Origin: Pyruvatibacter sp.
Lineage (GTDB): Bacteria; Pseudomonadota; Alphaproteobacteria; CGMCC-115125
DNA: 64,000 bases
NCBI RefSeq assembly: GCF_040219635.1
Contig: NZ_JAVJSC010000001.1
Span: 124,001 to 188,000 of the forward strand
Reading direction: 5' to 3'
Part shown: piece by piece, positions 52,474 through 63,208 of the stretch
How positions within the stretch are numbered: the stretch's first letter is position 1
Layout: each line of letters begins with the position of its first letter
Made by a program: the position numbers and the translations under genes
Notes under the pieces: generated by a model
What the model saw: only the letters and a program-made list of their open reading frames with translations
Databases searched by the model: none
What the model was told of the DNA's origin: nothing

Positions 52474-53052
52474 ATGAATGAGAATAACATGCCGTTGACG
52501 TCATCTTTGCGGATAGCCTTGGCCACGCTTGTGGTTGCGATTCTGGTATCCGTCTTTGGAAGTTCAGCCAATGCGCAGGTTCCCCCTGCGCGCGCCCTGT
52601 TCCTTGACCTGGAAACGGTCTTTGTTCAATCCGCCGTCGGCAAGAACATCCGCAGTCAGCTCGAGGCCATGCTGACTGAGGTTTCCGGTCGCGAGGCAAA
52701 GGAAATCGAAGCGCTCGACGCGCGTCAGGACGCACTGATGCGAAATGCTGAGGGCCGAAATGAACAGCAGATGCGCAGCGATTGGGAGATCATCCAGGCA
52801 GAGAGAGCCGGGAAGGCCAGCTTTTATCAGCTTGAGCGTACGACAATCCAGCAGGCTGCCGCCGATGCCCGACGCAAGGTCAACGCGGTTCTCAATGAGA
52901 TCATGCAGGAGATACTGCTTGAGCGTGGCGCGAACATGATCCTGTCAACCGGCTCGGTGCTTGTGGGTGGCGTTGATTATGACGTAACCGCTGAAGTTAT
53001 TTCGCGGCTCGACGGGCGCATGTCATCGCTCAAAGTTGAGCGGCCCAGATAA
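52474..53052 (+). CDS. skp: OmpH/Skp family periplasmic chaperone
   Basis: Skp-like chaperones hold unfolded outer-membrane proteins in the periplasm before delivery to BamA. The 192-residue product has a signal peptide (hydrophobic residues about 13-30, cleavage near SANAQ), then a helical coiled-coil middle (about 60-150) rich in Glu, Arg and Gln, as in the tentacles of Skp. The primary sequence is weakly conserved, but position between bamA and lpxD supports the call. It begins two bases after the bamA stop. Confidence 0.9.
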   Translation: MNENNMPLTSSLRIALATLVVAILVSVFGSSANAQVPPARALFLDLETVFVQSAVGKNIRSQLEAMLTEVSGREAKEIEALDARQDALMRNAEGRNEQQMRSDWEIIQAERAGKASFYQLERTTIQQAAADARRKVNAVLNEIMQEILLERGANMILSTGSVLVGGVDYDVTAEVISRLDGRMSSLKVERPR

Positions 53053-53109
53053 GGCGTTTTTGCACGGCGGTGGTTTCACTGTGAATGTGCAAGTCAGGCA
53101 GCAATACCG

Positions 53110-54153
53110 ATGGCGGATGAGCGTTTCTTTGACAGGGCAGGGCCCTTTACCCTTGCACAGATAGCTGACGCAATAGGTGCCACGCCGCAGGGCGGCGACG
53201 GGTCTGCGGCCTATGTGGATGTTGCCCCGCTGGATGCGGCGACACCTGCACAGGTAAGTTTTTTTGAAAATCCCAAATACAAAGATGCCCTGTCAGCCAG
53301 TGCCGCCGGGGCGATTATTATTGCCCCGGGTGCAGTGGAGCTTGCACCTGAAGGCGCGGCTCTGCTCGTAACGGAAACGCCCTATGTGGCCTATTCGGCA
53401 GCCGCCGGAATGTTCTATCCGTCAGCCGTGGGTGGCCGCCCTGCGGGCAGCAACGGCATTCACGCAGCGGCTCACATTGATGCAACAGCCCAACTCGCAG
53501 ACGGCGTCAGTATTGGCCCCGGCGCGGTCATCGGGGCCAATGTCGAGATCGGCGGCGATACATCCATCGGTGCCAATACGGTGATTGAGCCGGGCGTCAT
53601 GATCGGGCGCAACTGCGTTATCGCCTCCAGCGTTACACTCTCCCATGCGCTCATCGGCGACCGGGTGATTATCCACCCCGGCGCGCGGCTGGGGCAGGAC
53701 GGCTTTGGCTTTGCCATGACCGCAGAAGGCCACCGCAAAATCCCGCAGCTTGGCCGCGTTATTGTTCAGGATGATGTGGAGATTGGCGCCAACACCACCA
53801 TTGATCGCGGCAGCGGGCCTGACACGGTGATCGGCGCAGGCAGCAAGATCGACAATCAGGTGCAGCTTGCGCACAACGTGGTTCTGGGGCGCGGCTGTGT
53901 CATCGTCTCGCAGGTTGGCATTTCAGGCTCTGCAAAGCTGGGCGACTTTGTGGTCGCGGGCGGGCAGGTCGGCATCGGCGGGCATCTGGAAATTGGCGAC
54001 GGAGCCATGCTGGCCGCGCGCACAGGTGTGCCGAGCAGCCTTGCAGGTGGCGCACAATATGGTGGCACCCCGGCGCGCCCCATGGCGCAATGGCGCCGCG
54101 AACTGGCCGCTGTTGCCATCCTCGCCAAGCGCAAAAAGAAGAAAACCAGCTAG
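53110..54153 (+). CDS. lpxD: UDP-3-O-(3-hydroxyacyl)glucosamine N-acyltransferase
   Basis: LpxD adds the N-linked hydroxyacyl chain in the third step of lipid A synthesis. The 347-residue protein has the N-terminal uridine-binding domain (about 1-100), then a left-handed beta-helix of hexapeptide repeats ([15 protein letters not shown] and similar) with the catalytic His in [16 protein letters not shown]. It ends with a short helical, Lys-rich tail. Confidence 0.97.
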   Translation: MADERFFDRAGPFTLAQIADAIGATPQGGDGSAAYVDVAPLDAATPAQVSFFENPKYKDALSASAAGAIIIAPGAVELAPEGAALLVTETPYVAYSAAAGMFYPSAVGGRPAGSNGIHAAAHIDATAQLADGVSIGPGAVIGANVEIGGDTSIGANTVIEPGVMIGRNCVIASSVTLSHALIGDRVIIHPGARLGQDGFGFAMTAEGHRKIPQLGRVIVQDDVEIGANTTIDRGSGPDTVIGAGSKIDNQVQLAHNVVLGRGCVIVSQVGISGSAKLGDFVVAGGQVGIGGHLEIGDGAMLAARTGVPSSLAGGAQYGGTPARPMAQWRRELAAVAILAKRKKKKTS

Positions 54154-54213
54154 ACTGCCTTCCACAGGATTCGAGAAAAAACGACGATACGAACAGTGCT
54201 GAAAGAGACGCCC

Positions 54214-54744
54214 ATGGCCGACACCACACCCGCCCCTGGCATGACCACCGCAGACATCATGCGTGTGATGGAACTGCTGCCACACCGCTATCCCATGCTG
54301 CTGATTGACCGGATCATCAATATTGATGGCGACAAGTCGTCGGTTGGCATCAAGAACGTGACGGTCAACGAGCCGCATTTTCAGGGTCACTTTCCCGGTA
54401 TGCCGGTGATGCCCGGCGTGCTCATTGTCGAAGCCATGGCACAGACGGCGGGTGCGACCGTCATGAACAACATGGGCACTGTAGCCGACACCAAAACGGT
54501 CTATTTCATGACCATCGACGGCGCGCGGTTTCGCAAGCCCGTGGTGCCCGGTGACGTGTTGGAGCTGCATGTAAGCCTGCTGCGCTCGCGCGGCCCGGTG
54601 TGGAAATACACCGGAAAAGGCATTGTCGATGGCACACTCGTGGCCGAAGCAGAGTTCAGCGCGATGATTGCCGATCGTGACGATGCGCAGGGCACCCAGC
54701 CGCCAAAAATCAACAAGGCAACGGCCTCCAAAGGAGCCTCCTGA
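54214..54744 (+). CDS. fabZ: 3-hydroxyacyl-[acyl-carrier-protein] dehydratase FabZ
   Basis: FabZ dehydrates 3-hydroxyacyl-ACP in fatty acid elongation. It competes with the Lpx enzymes for the same hydroxyacyl-ACP, which explains its place between lpxD and lpxA. The hot-dog fold is marked by [14 protein letters not shown], and the catalytic His and Glu lie in [19 protein letters not shown]. From ATG 54214 the protein has 176 residues; GTG 54196 would add six. The C-terminal tail of about 20 residues is longer than in E. coli. Confidence 0.97.
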   Translation: MADTTPAPGMTTADIMRVMELLPHRYPMLLIDRIINIDGDKSSVGIKNVTVNEPHFQGHFPGMPVMPGVLIVEAMAQTAGATVMNNMGTVADTKTVYFMTIDGARFRKPVVPGDVLELHVSLLRSRGPVWKYTGKGIVDGTLVAEAEFSAMIADRDDAQGTQPPKINKATASKGAS

Positions 54745-55562
54745 TGGCTATCCACCCGACTGCTGTTGTTGCGGATGGCGCAACGCTTGGCAGTGACGTG
54801 CAAATCGGACCCTATAGTGTCGTCGGCCCGAAGGTGGTGCTCGGCGACGGTGTGGTTCTGCACAGCCACGTGGTGGTGGACGGCTGGACGACCATCGGTG
54901 CGCAGACGCATATTTTTCCCTTTGCCTCTATCGGCCATGTACCGCAGGACAAAAAGTTCTCCGGCGAAAAAACCGAACTCATCATAGGCAAGGACAATGT
55001 GATCCGCGAAGGTGTGACCATCAATCCGGGTACGGAGCATGGCGGTGCAATTACCCGTATCGGCAATGGCGGCCTTTTCATGGCGGGCGTTCATGTGGCG
55101 CATGACTGCATCGTTGGCGACAATGTGATTTTCGCCAACAACGCCACCCTGGGCGGACACTGTACTGTTGGCGATTATGCTTTCATGTCGGGCCTCACGG
55201 CTGCGCATCAGTTTGTGCGCATAGGCAAGCACGCCATCATCGGCGGTATGTCGGGCGTGGAAAAAGACGTCATTCCCTACGGCTCCGTGCTGGGCAACCG
55301 CGCCGTGCTCAAGGGGCTCAATATTGTCGGCCTCAAGCGCCGCGGTTTTTCCCGCGACCAGATACATACGCTGCGCCGTGCCTACCGGCTGCTGTTTGCG
55401 GAGGAAGGTACCTTGCAGGAGCGGGTGGCGGATGTGGCAGACGAGTTTGCCGATCACCAGCTTGTCATGGATATCGTCGCCTTCATTCGCGCCGACACCA
55501 AGCGCAAGCTCGTAACTCCGCGTCCGGATGGCAACGGCAACCATGCCGATGTTGATGACTAG
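54744..55562 (+). CDS. lpxA: UDP-N-acetylglucosamine acyltransferase
   Basis: LpxA transfers the first 3-hydroxyacyl chain to UDP-GlcNAc, the opening step of lipid A synthesis. The 272-residue protein is a left-handed beta-helix of hexapeptide repeats from the N-terminus (IHPTAVVADGATLGSDVQIG), with the catalytic His in MAGVHVAHDCIVGDN and HQFVRIGKHAIIGG, followed by a helical C-terminal domain. Its start overlaps the fabZ stop by one base. Confidence 0.98.
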   Translation: MAIHPTAVVADGATLGSDVQIGPYSVVGPKVVLGDGVVLHSHVVVDGWTTIGAQTHIFPFASIGHVPQDKKFSGEKTELIIGKDNVIREGVTINPGTEHGGAITRIGNGGLFMAGVHVAHDCIVGDNVIFANNATLGGHCTVGDYAFMSGLTAAHQFVRIGKHAIIGGMSGVEKDVIPYGSVLGNRAVLKGLNIVGLKRRGFSRDQIHTLRRAYRLLFAEEGTLQERVADVADEFADHQLVMDIVAFIRADTKRKLVTPRPDGNGNHADVDD

Positions 55563-55598
55563 GCGGATCTGGTTTCCTCTCAAGGCACCCGCTTTCTC

Positions 55599-56447
55599 AT
55601 GCGCAAACTAGGTATTATCGCAGGCTCCGGCCCTGTTCCGCTCAAACTTGCAGAAGCCTGTGTTGCCATGGGACGCCCTGTGTTTGTGGTCGGCATTGAG
55701 GGCGAGGCGCGGCCAGACATTGAAGCATATGACCACGGCTGGTCACGACTGGGGGCCATCGGCACGGCACTTGAGCTTTTACGCAAGGCTGAATGTGAGG
55801 ATGTGTGCATCATCGGCCCGGTCAGGCGACCTGACTTCACAAAGCTGAAGCTCGACTGGACCGGCACCAAGCTGTTGCCGCGTGTGCTTAACGCCGCGCG
55901 CAAAGGCGATGATGCGCTGCTGTCGTTCTTTGTGCGCTGGATGGAAGATCAGGGCTTTGCCGTTGTCGGGGCCGAAGATGTGTTGAGTGATCTTGTCGCT
56001 CCGTCCGGACCCATCGGCGCTGTGTCGCCCGACGATAGAGCCCTGGATGACATTGATCTGGGCAAGCAGGTGGTACACGCGCTTGACGACCTGGACGTAG
56101 GGCAGGGTGCTGTTGTGTGCAACGGACTGGTGCTCGCGGTGGAGGCCGCCGAAGGCACGGACGAAATGCTGAAACGCACAGCCCTGTTGCCTGAAAATGT
56201 GCGCGGCACACCGCAGATGCGGCGCGGCGTGCTCGTCAAACTTCCAAAACCCTCGCAGGACCGGCGTGTTGATTTGCCGATGATGGGCGCGCAGACGGTG
56301 ACGCTCGCCGCAGCGGCCGGTCTGGCGGGCATCGCCATTGAAGCAGGCGGTGCCATCGTCTTTGACCGTGAGGAAGTGACCCGGCTGGCGGACACCCACG
56401 GCATGTTTGTTTTCGCGTTTGAAAAACAAGGCCCCGCAGATGAGTAA
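55599..56447 (+). CDS. lpxI: UDP-2,3-diacylglucosamine pyrophosphatase LpxI
   Basis: LpxI (formerly DUF1009) hydrolyses UDP-2,3-diacylglucosamine to lipid X, the fourth step of lipid A synthesis. It replaces LpxH in alphaproteobacteria and is not related to it. The 282-residue protein opens with KLGIIAGSGPVPLKLAEAC and has the C-terminal domain with DRRVDLPMMGAQTVTLAAAAGLAGIAIEAG, the family core. It overlaps lpxB by eight bases (ATGAGTAA). Confidence 0.95.
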   Translation: MRKLGIIAGSGPVPLKLAEACVAMGRPVFVVGIEGEARPDIEAYDHGWSRLGAIGTALELLRKAECEDVCIIGPVRRPDFTKLKLDWTGTKLLPRVLNAARKGDDALLSFFVRWMEDQGFAVVGAEDVLSDLVAPSGPIGAVSPDDRALDDIDLGKQVVHALDDLDVGQGAVVCNGLVLAVEAAEGTDEMLKRTALLPENVRGTPQMRRGVLVKLPKPSQDRRVDLPMMGAQTVTLAAAAGLAGIAIEAGGAIVFDREEVTRLADTHGMFVFAFEKQGPADE

Positions 56448-57660
56448 TTTGCCGGTTTCACAGCCTGCTACCCTGCGGGTGATGCTCATTGCCGGTGAGC
56501 CATCGGGCGATATTCTGGGTGCGGAGCTTATGGGGAGCCTGCGCCAGTCGCATCAAGGGCCAATAGAGTTCATTGGGGTTGGCGGCACCCGTATGGAAGA
56601 GCAGGGACTGGAAAGTCAGGTGCCCATGTCTGACATCGCGGTCATGGGGTTGCGGGAAGTGGTACCGCGCCTGCCGCTGATCTATCGGCGTATCCAGCAA
56701 ACTGTGCGTTTTGCGCACGCGATGGACCCGCATGTGGTGGTCATCATTGATTCTCCAGACTTTACCCATTCAGTGGCCAGGCGCATTGCCAAACGCGCGC
56801 CCCACATTCCCATCATCAACTATGTGTCACCGCAGGTATGGGCCTGGCGTCAGGGCCGCGCGGCCAAAATGGCGACCTATCTCACCCACGTGCTTGCGCT
56901 GTTGCCGTTTGAGCCGGCATTTTATGCGCAACGTTCAACGCTCGCGTGCACGTTTGTTGGCCACCCGGTGCTTGAGCGCGTCACGCTGGGAGGGGGCGAT
57001 GCTTTCCGCACGCGCCACAACATTGCAGCGGATACGCCGGTGCTGGCGTTGCTGCCTGGTAGTCGCCCCAACGAGGTAAAGGGGCTGATTGATATTTTCA
57101 TGGATACCGCCCGCCGCCTGCGCCGTGACCTGCCCGAACTGGTGGTGGTGCTGCCGACCGTGCCCAATGTTTCAATGCTGGTGCGCGAAAAGCTGGCGGG
57201 AGACAGCCTGCCGCTCATTCTGGTTGAAGATCAGGCAGAAAAGTTCGCAGCGTTTGATGCGGCTGATGCAGCGTTGGCCGCGTCAGGCACCGTATCGCTG
57301 GAGCTGGGTCTGGCCCGTGTGCCAACGGTCATCGGCTATCGTATCGAAAGGCTTGCAGCCTTTATTATTCGTCGTCTGGCGAAGGTGGAAAGTATTGTGC
57401 TGGCCAATCTGGTGTTGGGGCGCAAGGTCATTCCCGAATATCTGCAGGATGAGTGCGAACCGCAAACTCTTGCTGCAGCCCTGCTGCCATTGATGCGCGA
57501 TACCCCGCAGCGCCGCGAAATGCTGGCCGCACTCAGCGAGATGCGCGAGCGTCTGGGCGATGAGGAAGGCCTCAAGCCCGCCGAGCGCGCTGCCGAAGTT
57601 GTGCTGTCAATCGCAGTGCCCGAACAAAAACGCCGGGCTGTGCCTCTGCCGGTTTCCTGA
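56440..57660 (+). CDS. lpxB: Lipid-A-disaccharide synthase
   Basis: LpxB joins lipid X to UDP-diacylglucosamine. The 406-residue GT-B enzyme has the N-terminal IAGEPSGDILGAELM, the middle IDSPDFTHSVARRI and YVSPQVWAWRQGRA, and the nucleotide-binding LALLPGSRPNEV with ASGTVSLELGLARVP. ATG 56440 overlaps the lpxI stop; the longer frame from 56407 is not family-like. The last codons form the left arm of a long terminator hairpin. Confidence 0.97.
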   Translation: MSNLPVSQPATLRVMLIAGEPSGDILGAELMGSLRQSHQGPIEFIGVGGTRMEEQGLESQVPMSDIAVMGLREVVPRLPLIYRRIQQTVRFAHAMDPHVVVIIDSPDFTHSVARRIAKRAPHIPIINYVSPQVWAWRQGRAAKMATYLTHVLALLPFEPAFYAQRSTLACTFVGHPVLERVTLGGGDAFRTRHNIAADTPVLALLPGSRPNEVKGLIDIFMDTARRLRRDLPELVVVLPTVPNVSMLVREKLAGDSLPLILVEDQAEKFAAFDAADAALAASGTVSLELGLARVPTVIGYRIERLAAFIIRRLAKVESIVLANLVLGRKVIPEYLQDECEPQTLAAALLPLMRDTPQRREMLAALSEMRERLGDEEGLKPAERAAEVVLSIAVPEQKRRAVPLPVS

Positions 57661-57682
57661 CAGACGCACGCCCGGCGTTTTT
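57626..57682. terminator. Bidirectional terminator between lpxB and gltA
   Basis: AAAAACGCCGGGC (57626-57638) and GCCCGGCGTTTTT (57670-57682) form a perfect 13-base stem around a 31-base loop. T runs flank the stem in both directions, so it can end lpxB on the plus strand and gltA on the minus strand. The left arm lies inside the lpxB coding region. Confidence 0.7.
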
Positions 57683-57742
57683 AAGTCGCAAAGATGTTTT
57701 CCAGCACAGGCTTCTTGGCACCGACTTTCTGGCGCTGGCTTT

Positions 57743-59056
57743 CTAGCGTTGGCTGCGGTCCACATACTCGCGGGGCGGGTAGCCGGTGTAGAGCTGACGC
57801 GGACGGCCAATGCGCTGGCTGGGATCCTCAATCATTTCCTTCCACTGGGCAATCCAGCCGACGGTGCGTGCAAGCGCAAACAGCACGGTGAACATGGTGG
57901 TGGGGAAGCCAAGCGCCCGCAGCGTGATGCCTGAATAAAAGTCGATATTCGGATACAGCTTCTTCTCGACAAAATACTCATCCTCAAGCGCAATGCGCTC
58001 CAGTTCCATGGCCACGTTGAGCAGCGGGTCATCCTTGATGCCCAGCGTCTGCAACACTTCGTGGCAGGTCTGCTGCATTACCTTGGCGCGCGGGTCGTAG
58101 TTTTTGTACACCCGGTGGCCAAAGCCCATGAGACGGAACGGATCGTTCTTGTCCTTGGCCTTGGCAACATATTCAGGGATTTTGTCAACCGAGCCGATTT
58201 CCATCAGCATGTTGAGCGCTGCTTCATTGGCGCCGCCATGACTTGGGCCCCACAGGCAGGCAATGCCCGCAGCAATACACGCAAACGGGTTGGCACCGGA
58301 TGACCCGGCCAGCCGAACCGTTGATGTTGAGGCGTTCTGCTCATGGTCCGCATGAAGAATAAAGATGCGGTCCATGGCGCGCGCCAGAACCGGGTCCACC
58401 TTGTAGGTTTCCGCCGGCACCGCAAAGCACATCCGCAGGAAGTTTTCCGAGTACGACAACTCGTTGCTTGGATACACAAACGGCTGACCCATGGAATACT
58501 TGAAGGCCATGGCTGCCATAGTTGGCATCTTGGCGATCAGGCGGCGGCTGGCAATCATCCGCTGCTCCGGGTCGGTGATGTCGGTTGAGTCGTGATAGAA
58601 TGCTGACAATGCACCCACAACGCCTGTCATGATGGCCATCGGGTGCGCGTCACGCCGGAAGCCGCGATACAGATAGTTGAGCTGCTCATGCACCATGGTG
58701 TGATAGGTGATGGCGCGTTCAAACTCCGTGTACTGACTCTCGGTCGGCAGGTCGCCTTCAAGCAGCAGGTAGCACGTCTCGATGAAGTCGCCTTTTTCGG
58801 CAAGCTGGTCAATCGGGTAGCCGCGATGCAGCAAAATGCCATTCTCACCGTCAATGAACGTGATCTTGCTTTCGCAGCTCGCCGTCGAGGTAAAGCCGGG
58901 GTCATAGGTGAACCGGCCGCTCTGTCCGTAAAACTTGGAGATATCAACGACATCCGGCCCGACCGACCCCGCATAGACCGGCAGGTCAAAATGCTCGCCG
59001 TCCAAATCCAGCTTTGCGGTGGCCTTGGGCCCACCCTTCATTCCGTACTCATTCAT
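57743..59056 (-). CDS. gltA: Citrate synthase
   Basis: GltA condenses oxaloacetate and acetyl-CoA to citrate at the entry of the TCA cycle. The 437-residue length and motifs fit the hexameric, NADH-sensitive type I enzyme of Gram-negative bacteria. Catalytic residues are visible as the His in [22 protein letters not shown], the His in [16 protein letters not shown] and the Asp in the IDFYSGI region. It follows gltX on the minus strand with a 140-base gap, which probably carries its own promoter, although I could not pick out a convincing one. Confidence 0.98.
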   Translation of the reverse strand: MNEYGMKGGPKATAKLDLDGEHFDLPVYAGSVGPDVVDISKFYGQSGRFTYDPGFTSTASCESKITFIDGENGILLHRGYPIDQLAEKGDFIETCYLLLEGDLPTESQYTEFERAITYHTMVHEQLNYLYRGFRRDAHPMAIMTGVVGALSAFYHDSTDITDPEQRMIASRRLIAKMPTMAAMAFKYSMGQPFVYPSNELSYSENFLRMCFAVPAETYKVDPVLARAMDRIFILHADHEQNASTSTVRLAGSSGANPFACIAAGIACLWGPSHGGANEAALNMLMEIGSVDKIPEYVAKAKDKNDPFRLMGFGHRVYKNYDPRAKVMQQTCHEVLQTLGIKDDPLLNVAMELERIALEDEYFVEKKLYPNIDFYSGITLRALGFPTTMFTVLFALARTVGWIAQWKEMIEDPSQRIGRPRQLYTGYPPREYVDRSQR

Positions 59057-59196
59057 AGCCTTAAAGCCCCGTCAAAAAAATCGGCCAATCATCGCGCTGT
59101 TCCAGCGTACCGGTGATTGATCCGGGTTAGTCCAAAGCCACGACCGCGCATGTCTTTTTGGTTTTGTGCGCCGTGCTGGTTGGGTCAGCAGCCGTA

Positions 59197-60648
59197 TCAG
59201 GCCGCCTGATCCTTGATGCGGGCAAGGCTTTCGTCCTTGCCCAGTACAGCCAGGACATCAAAGATGCCCGGCGATGTGGTGGTGCCCGTCAACGCCGCGC
59301 GCAGTGGCTGCGCGACCTTGCCGAGTTTTACGTCCTGTGCTTCCGCAAAATCGCGGATGGTTGTTTCAATGCCGTCCATGGTCCAGGCAGGCAGGCTTTC
59401 AAGAGCCGGCACGATGCCCGTCAGAATACCGCGCGCCTGATCGTCCAAAAGCTTGGCTGCTTTCTCATCAATCGGCAATGGCCGCTGTTCAATCAGGAAC
59501 CGCGCCCCTTCCGCCAGATCATCCAGCGTCTTCGCGCGCTCCTTGAGGCCGGGCATTGCCTGTACCAAAGCATCGCGGGTGGCATCACTTACGGTCCAGC
59601 CCTTGACCTGGGTCATCATGCGCAGGGTCTCGTCTGCCAGCCGCGTATCGTCCGCCTCGCGCACATATGTGCCGTTGAGGTTGGCCAGCTTTGCAAAGTC
59701 AAACCGCGCCGGCGACTTGCCGATTTGTTCAAGCCCAAACCACTCGATTGCCTGGTCAGTCGAAAAAATCTCGTCGTCGCCATGGCTCCAGCCCAGCCGC
59801 GCGAGATAGTTGCGCATGGCTTCGGGCAAATAGCCCATGTCGCGGTAGGCCTCAGCCCCCAGCGCCCCGTGGCGCTTTGAAAGTTTGGCACCGTCCGGCC
59901 CGTGGATCATCGGCACATGGGCGTATTCAGGCACATCCCACCCCATCGCCGTGATGAGGTTGATCTGCCGCGCGGCATTGGTCAGGTGATCGTCGCCGCG
60001 AATGACATGGGTGATGTCCATGTCATGGTCATCCACCACGACCGACAGCATGTAGGTGGGCGATCCATCCGAGCGCAGCAAAATGAAATCATCCATCACC
60101 GCATTGGGAATGGTCACATCGCCCTGAACGTGATCGTGAATGGTGGTCTCGCCATCAAGCGGCATTTTAAGCCGGATGACCGGGGGCACACCTGCCGGCG
60201 CCTCAGCCGGGTCGCGGTCGCGCCAGCGCCCGTCATAGCCCTGAGGTTTGCCACTGGCCTTTGCGTCTTCGCGCATCTGCGCCAGGTCTTCGGGCGACGC
60301 ATAACACTTGTAGGCCTTGCCCTTCGCCACCAGCTCGTTGGCCACCTCGGCATGGCGGTCGCGGCGGGCATACTGGAAGGTGGGCTCTTCGTCCCAGTCC
60401 AGTCCCAGCCAGCGAAGGCCGTCAAATATCGCTTCCACCGCGCCCTGTGTTGAGCGCGTGCGGTCAGTGTCCTCGATGCGCAGCAAAAAATCGCCACCGC
60501 AATGGCGCGCATACAGCCAGTTGAACAGCGCCGTGCGCGCCCCGCCAATATGCAGGAAGCCCGTGGGCGAGGGTGCAAAGCGCGTGCGCACTTTTCCCTT
60601 GCCATTGGTCACAGGCGTCTTTGCATCAGCGGGGGGGCTGGCAGTCAT
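59197..60648 (-). CDS. gltX: Glutamate--tRNA ligase
   Basis: GluRS charges tRNA-Glu and, in bacteria lacking GlnRS, also tRNA-Gln for later amidation. From ATG 60648 it has 483 residues with the class I motifs [23 protein letters not shown] (HIGH region) and [10 protein letters not shown] (KMSKS). A helical C-terminal anticodon-binding domain follows. Alphaproteobacteria often carry two GluRS genes; which one this is cannot be told from here. A TTG at 60654 would add two residues. Confidence 0.97.
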   Translation of the reverse strand: MTASPPADAKTPVTNGKGKVRTRFAPSPTGFLHIGGARTALFNWLYARHCGGDFLLRIEDTDRTRSTQGAVEAIFDGLRWLGLDWDEEPTFQYARRDRHAEVANELVAKGKAYKCYASPEDLAQMREDAKASGKPQGYDGRWRDRDPAEAPAGVPPVIRLKMPLDGETTIHDHVQGDVTIPNAVMDDFILLRSDGSPTYMLSVVVDDHDMDITHVIRGDDHLTNAARQINLITAMGWDVPEYAHVPMIHGPDGAKLSKRHGALGAEAYRDMGYLPEAMRNYLARLGWSHGDDEIFSTDQAIEWFGLEQIGKSPARFDFAKLANLNGTYVREADDTRLADETLRMMTQVKGWTVSDATRDALVQAMPGLKERAKTLDDLAEGARFLIEQRPLPIDEKAAKLLDDQARGILTGIVPALESLPAWTMDGIETTIRDFAEAQDVKLGKVAQPLRAALTGTTTSPGIFDVLAVLGKDESLARIKDQAA

Positions 60649-60889
60649 CAACAAACCTTCGTTTCATCTCGCAGCTTGGTCGCTTGGGGCCATGGCCCTG
60701 CACCTGATACCCTGCCCATAATCCTGGCCGGGACCGCATCCGCGCGTTGGGGTGAGGCGGTGGAACGATGCCGGAAACACCAGCATTTATGCCCCAAAGC
60801 CGCGACGGTTTTAGCATATTGCGCCCGCCCGCGATACGCTGCGCTGCACCCAAAATGAAATCCCTGCAAACCACCGGATCACGCGGATT

Positions 60890-63124
60890 TTGCCGCCGGT
60901 TTGGGGCACTATAAGCCCGCCTCTTCATTCACGCGCCGCCCTGTCGGAGCCGGAAATAAACGTAAATACAAACAGTTACGGTGCTGAACCGGCCGCACGT
61001 GGGGTGGGCCGCCGTGTCGCCGCGCAGCTCTGGCATCTGGGCGGGCCGGTTCTGGCCCGCCAGCAGGACCAGGTGAGCCTGTGGCTGCCGGTGCTGTTTG
61101 GCGCTGGAATAGCGTTTTATTTCGCCCGCCCCGTCGAGCCTGACGGCACCGCTGCCGCTGTCGTTGCGGCCATCTGTCTCGCGGGTGCGGTGTTGTTCCG
61201 GTCGCGGTTTGCAGTGTTCGCACCGCTGCTGGCCATCGCCGCCATGTGTGCGGGGTTTGCGGTGGCCGATGCGCGCACCACCGCCGTGATGGCACCGATA
61301 CTGGAGCGCGAGCTGCGCGCGGTGACGGTGGAGGGCACGCTGATGTCCAAAACCGCGCGGGCTCAAGGCGGCGTGCGCATTGTTGTGCAGCCCATACGTG
61401 TACAGCGGCTCGACGCGGCTGACGTGCCTGCACGCCTGCGCATCAATGTGCGCACACCGATGGATGATGTACGGCCCGGCGACATCATTTCGGTTCGCGC
61501 CGGGTTGATGCCCCCACCAGGCCCCGCAGCGCCGGGTGCCTTTGACTTTGGACGCCAGGCGTTTTTCCGGCAGATCGGCGGCGTCGGCTATGCCGTGGGA
61601 CCGCTGACGCTGGTTGCCCAGGCGCGCGACGACTGGCGCACGCGGCTGGCTTTTTCAGTCGCGCGCCTGCGCGCTGATCTGACAGCGCGTATTCTAGACG
61701 CGCTACCTGCTCCCCAGGGCGCGGTGGCCGCCGCGCTGATGACCGGCGACAGGGGCGGCATTCCCGAAGATGTATTGAGCAATCTGCGTGATGCGGGTCT
61801 GGCGCATCTGCTGGCGATCTCCGGTCTGCATATGGCGTTGTTTGCAGGCGCCCTGTTCTGGCTGGTGCGCGCGCTGCTGGCGCTGTCGCCGTGGCTGGTG
61901 CTCAACGCGCCGATCAAAAAATGGGCCGCTGCATTGGCACTGCTGGGTGCCTTTGGCTATCTGCTGGTGTCCGGCGGATCGGTGGCGACCCAGCGCGCCT
62001 TCGTGATGTTTACGCTGATTTTCGCCGCCGTGATTCTGGACCGTCCCGCCATCACCATGCGCAATGTGGCATTGGCCGCATTCATTGTGCTGGCGTTGAC
62101 ACCTGAGAGCGTGATGGAGGCCAGCTTCCAGATGTCGTTTGCCGCAGCAACGGCGCTGGTGGCATTTTATGAAGCCGCGCGTCCGTGGCTGGCGCGCTGG
62201 AACGCGCAGCTTGCTGAACGCGGAATGGCAGCGCGTGCCATGCTTTATCTGGTGGGCATCGGGCTGACATCCATTGTGGCTTCGCTCGCAACCGCGCCCT
62301 TTGCGGCCTACCACTTCAACCGGGTGGTGGATTTCGGGCTGGTCGCCAACCTCGCCGCGATGCCGGTGGTGGCATTCGCCGTCATGCCCGCAGCGCTCGC
62401 CGCCTTCATCGCCATGCCGGTGGGGCTTGAGGCGGTGCCCCTGTGGGTGGCGGGGCAGGGCATTGCGTCTATCCTGTGGGTGGCGGACGCAGTCGCTTCG
62501 TGGCCCGGTGCCATCACCGCCATTCCCTCCATGCCGCCTGCAGCTTTGGTGGCGCTGGTGCTGGGCGGCCTATGGCTGGCGTTATGGCGTGGCCATCTGC
62601 GGTGGGCGGGCATGGTGGGGCTGGTTGCAGGCGTTGTACTTGCCGCAATGACACCGCGCCCGGTCATGCTGATCGAACGGGAGGCGGGGCTGGTGGCTGT
62701 GCGCGACGCCGCCGGGCTGCTGGCCATGAGTTCGGGCCGCAAAGCCACATTCAGCGCTGACGTCTGGTTGCGCCGCGACGCCGACCTGCGCACTCAAAAA
62801 CAGGCGTATACGGATTATTTTTCATGTGATAGCGGGGGCTGTGTTGCCGCTCACGCTGTGCTGGGCACCATTTCCACCCCGCGCACCTGGCGGGCATTGG
62901 TGGAAGACTGTGCGCAGGCCGATCTGGTGATAACCGACATGTATGCGCCGCGTGGCTGCACCGCACCGCGTATTGTTGATCGCGGGATGCTGGATGCCCG
63001 TGGCGCCCACGCCATTTTTGTTGATGAGACGGCGGATGGGTTGTCCGCACGGACCCGTCTGGTCTCGGCGTGCGATGTCACCGGCGACCGCCCGTGGACG
63101 CAATGTCGTGCGAAACGTCGATAG
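60890..63124 (+). CDS. comEC: ComEC/Rec2 family competence protein
   Basis: ComEC forms the inner-membrane channel that brings single-stranded DNA into the cell during transformation. The protein has an N-terminal DUF4131/OB-like region (about 40-230), the competence domain with many helices and the signature LLAISGLHMALFAGALFW (about residue 310), and a short C-terminal soluble part of about 130 residues. That tail lacks the metallo-beta-lactamase motif HxHxDH found in Bacillus ComEC, as is common in alphaproteobacteria. The start is uncertain: TTG 60890 gives 744 residues, and no ATG is available near the N-terminus; GTG 61004 is an alternative. The gltX-comEC-lexA neighbourhood is conserved in the class. 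Confidence 0.88.
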   Translation: MPPVWGTISPPLHSRAALSEPEINVNTNSYGAEPAARGVGRRVAAQLWHLGGPVLARQQDQVSLWLPVLFGAGIAFYFARPVEPDGTAAAVVAAICLAGAVLFRSRFAVFAPLLAIAAMCAGFAVADARTTAVMAPILERELRAVTVEGTLMSKTARAQGGVRIVVQPIRVQRLDAADVPARLRINVRTPMDDVRPGDIISVRAGLMPPPGPAAPGAFDFGRQAFFRQIGGVGYAVGPLTLVAQARDDWRTRLAFSVARLRADLTARILDALPAPQGAVAAALMTGDRGGIPEDVLSNLRDAGLAHLLAISGLHMALFAGALFWLVRALLALSPWLVLNAPIKKWAAALALLGAFGYLLVSGGSVATQRAFVMFTLIFAAVILDRPAITMRNVALAAFIVLALTPESVMEASFQMSFAAATALVAFYEAARPWLARWNAQLAERGMAARAMLYLVGIGLTSIVASLATAPFAAYHFNRVVDFGLVANLAAMPVVAFAVMPAALAAFIAMPVGLEAVPLWVAGQGIASILWVADAVASWPGAITAIPSMPPAALVALVLGGLWLALWRGHLRWAGMVGLVAGVVLAAMTPRPVMLIEREAGLVAVRDAAGLLAMSSGRKATFSADVWLRRDADLRTQKQAYTDYFSCDSGGCVAAHAVLGTISTPRTWRALVEDCAQADLVITDMYAPRGCTAPRIVDRGMLDARGAHAIFVDETADGLSARTRLVSACDVTGDRPWTQCRAKRR

Positions 63125-63208
63125 TGCAGTTGCGCCACAATGCGGCCTGAAACCGCCCCGAAGATAACGCTTCAATGATGTGCGCAGCCAAAAAGGAGAT
63201 GCACCGCC

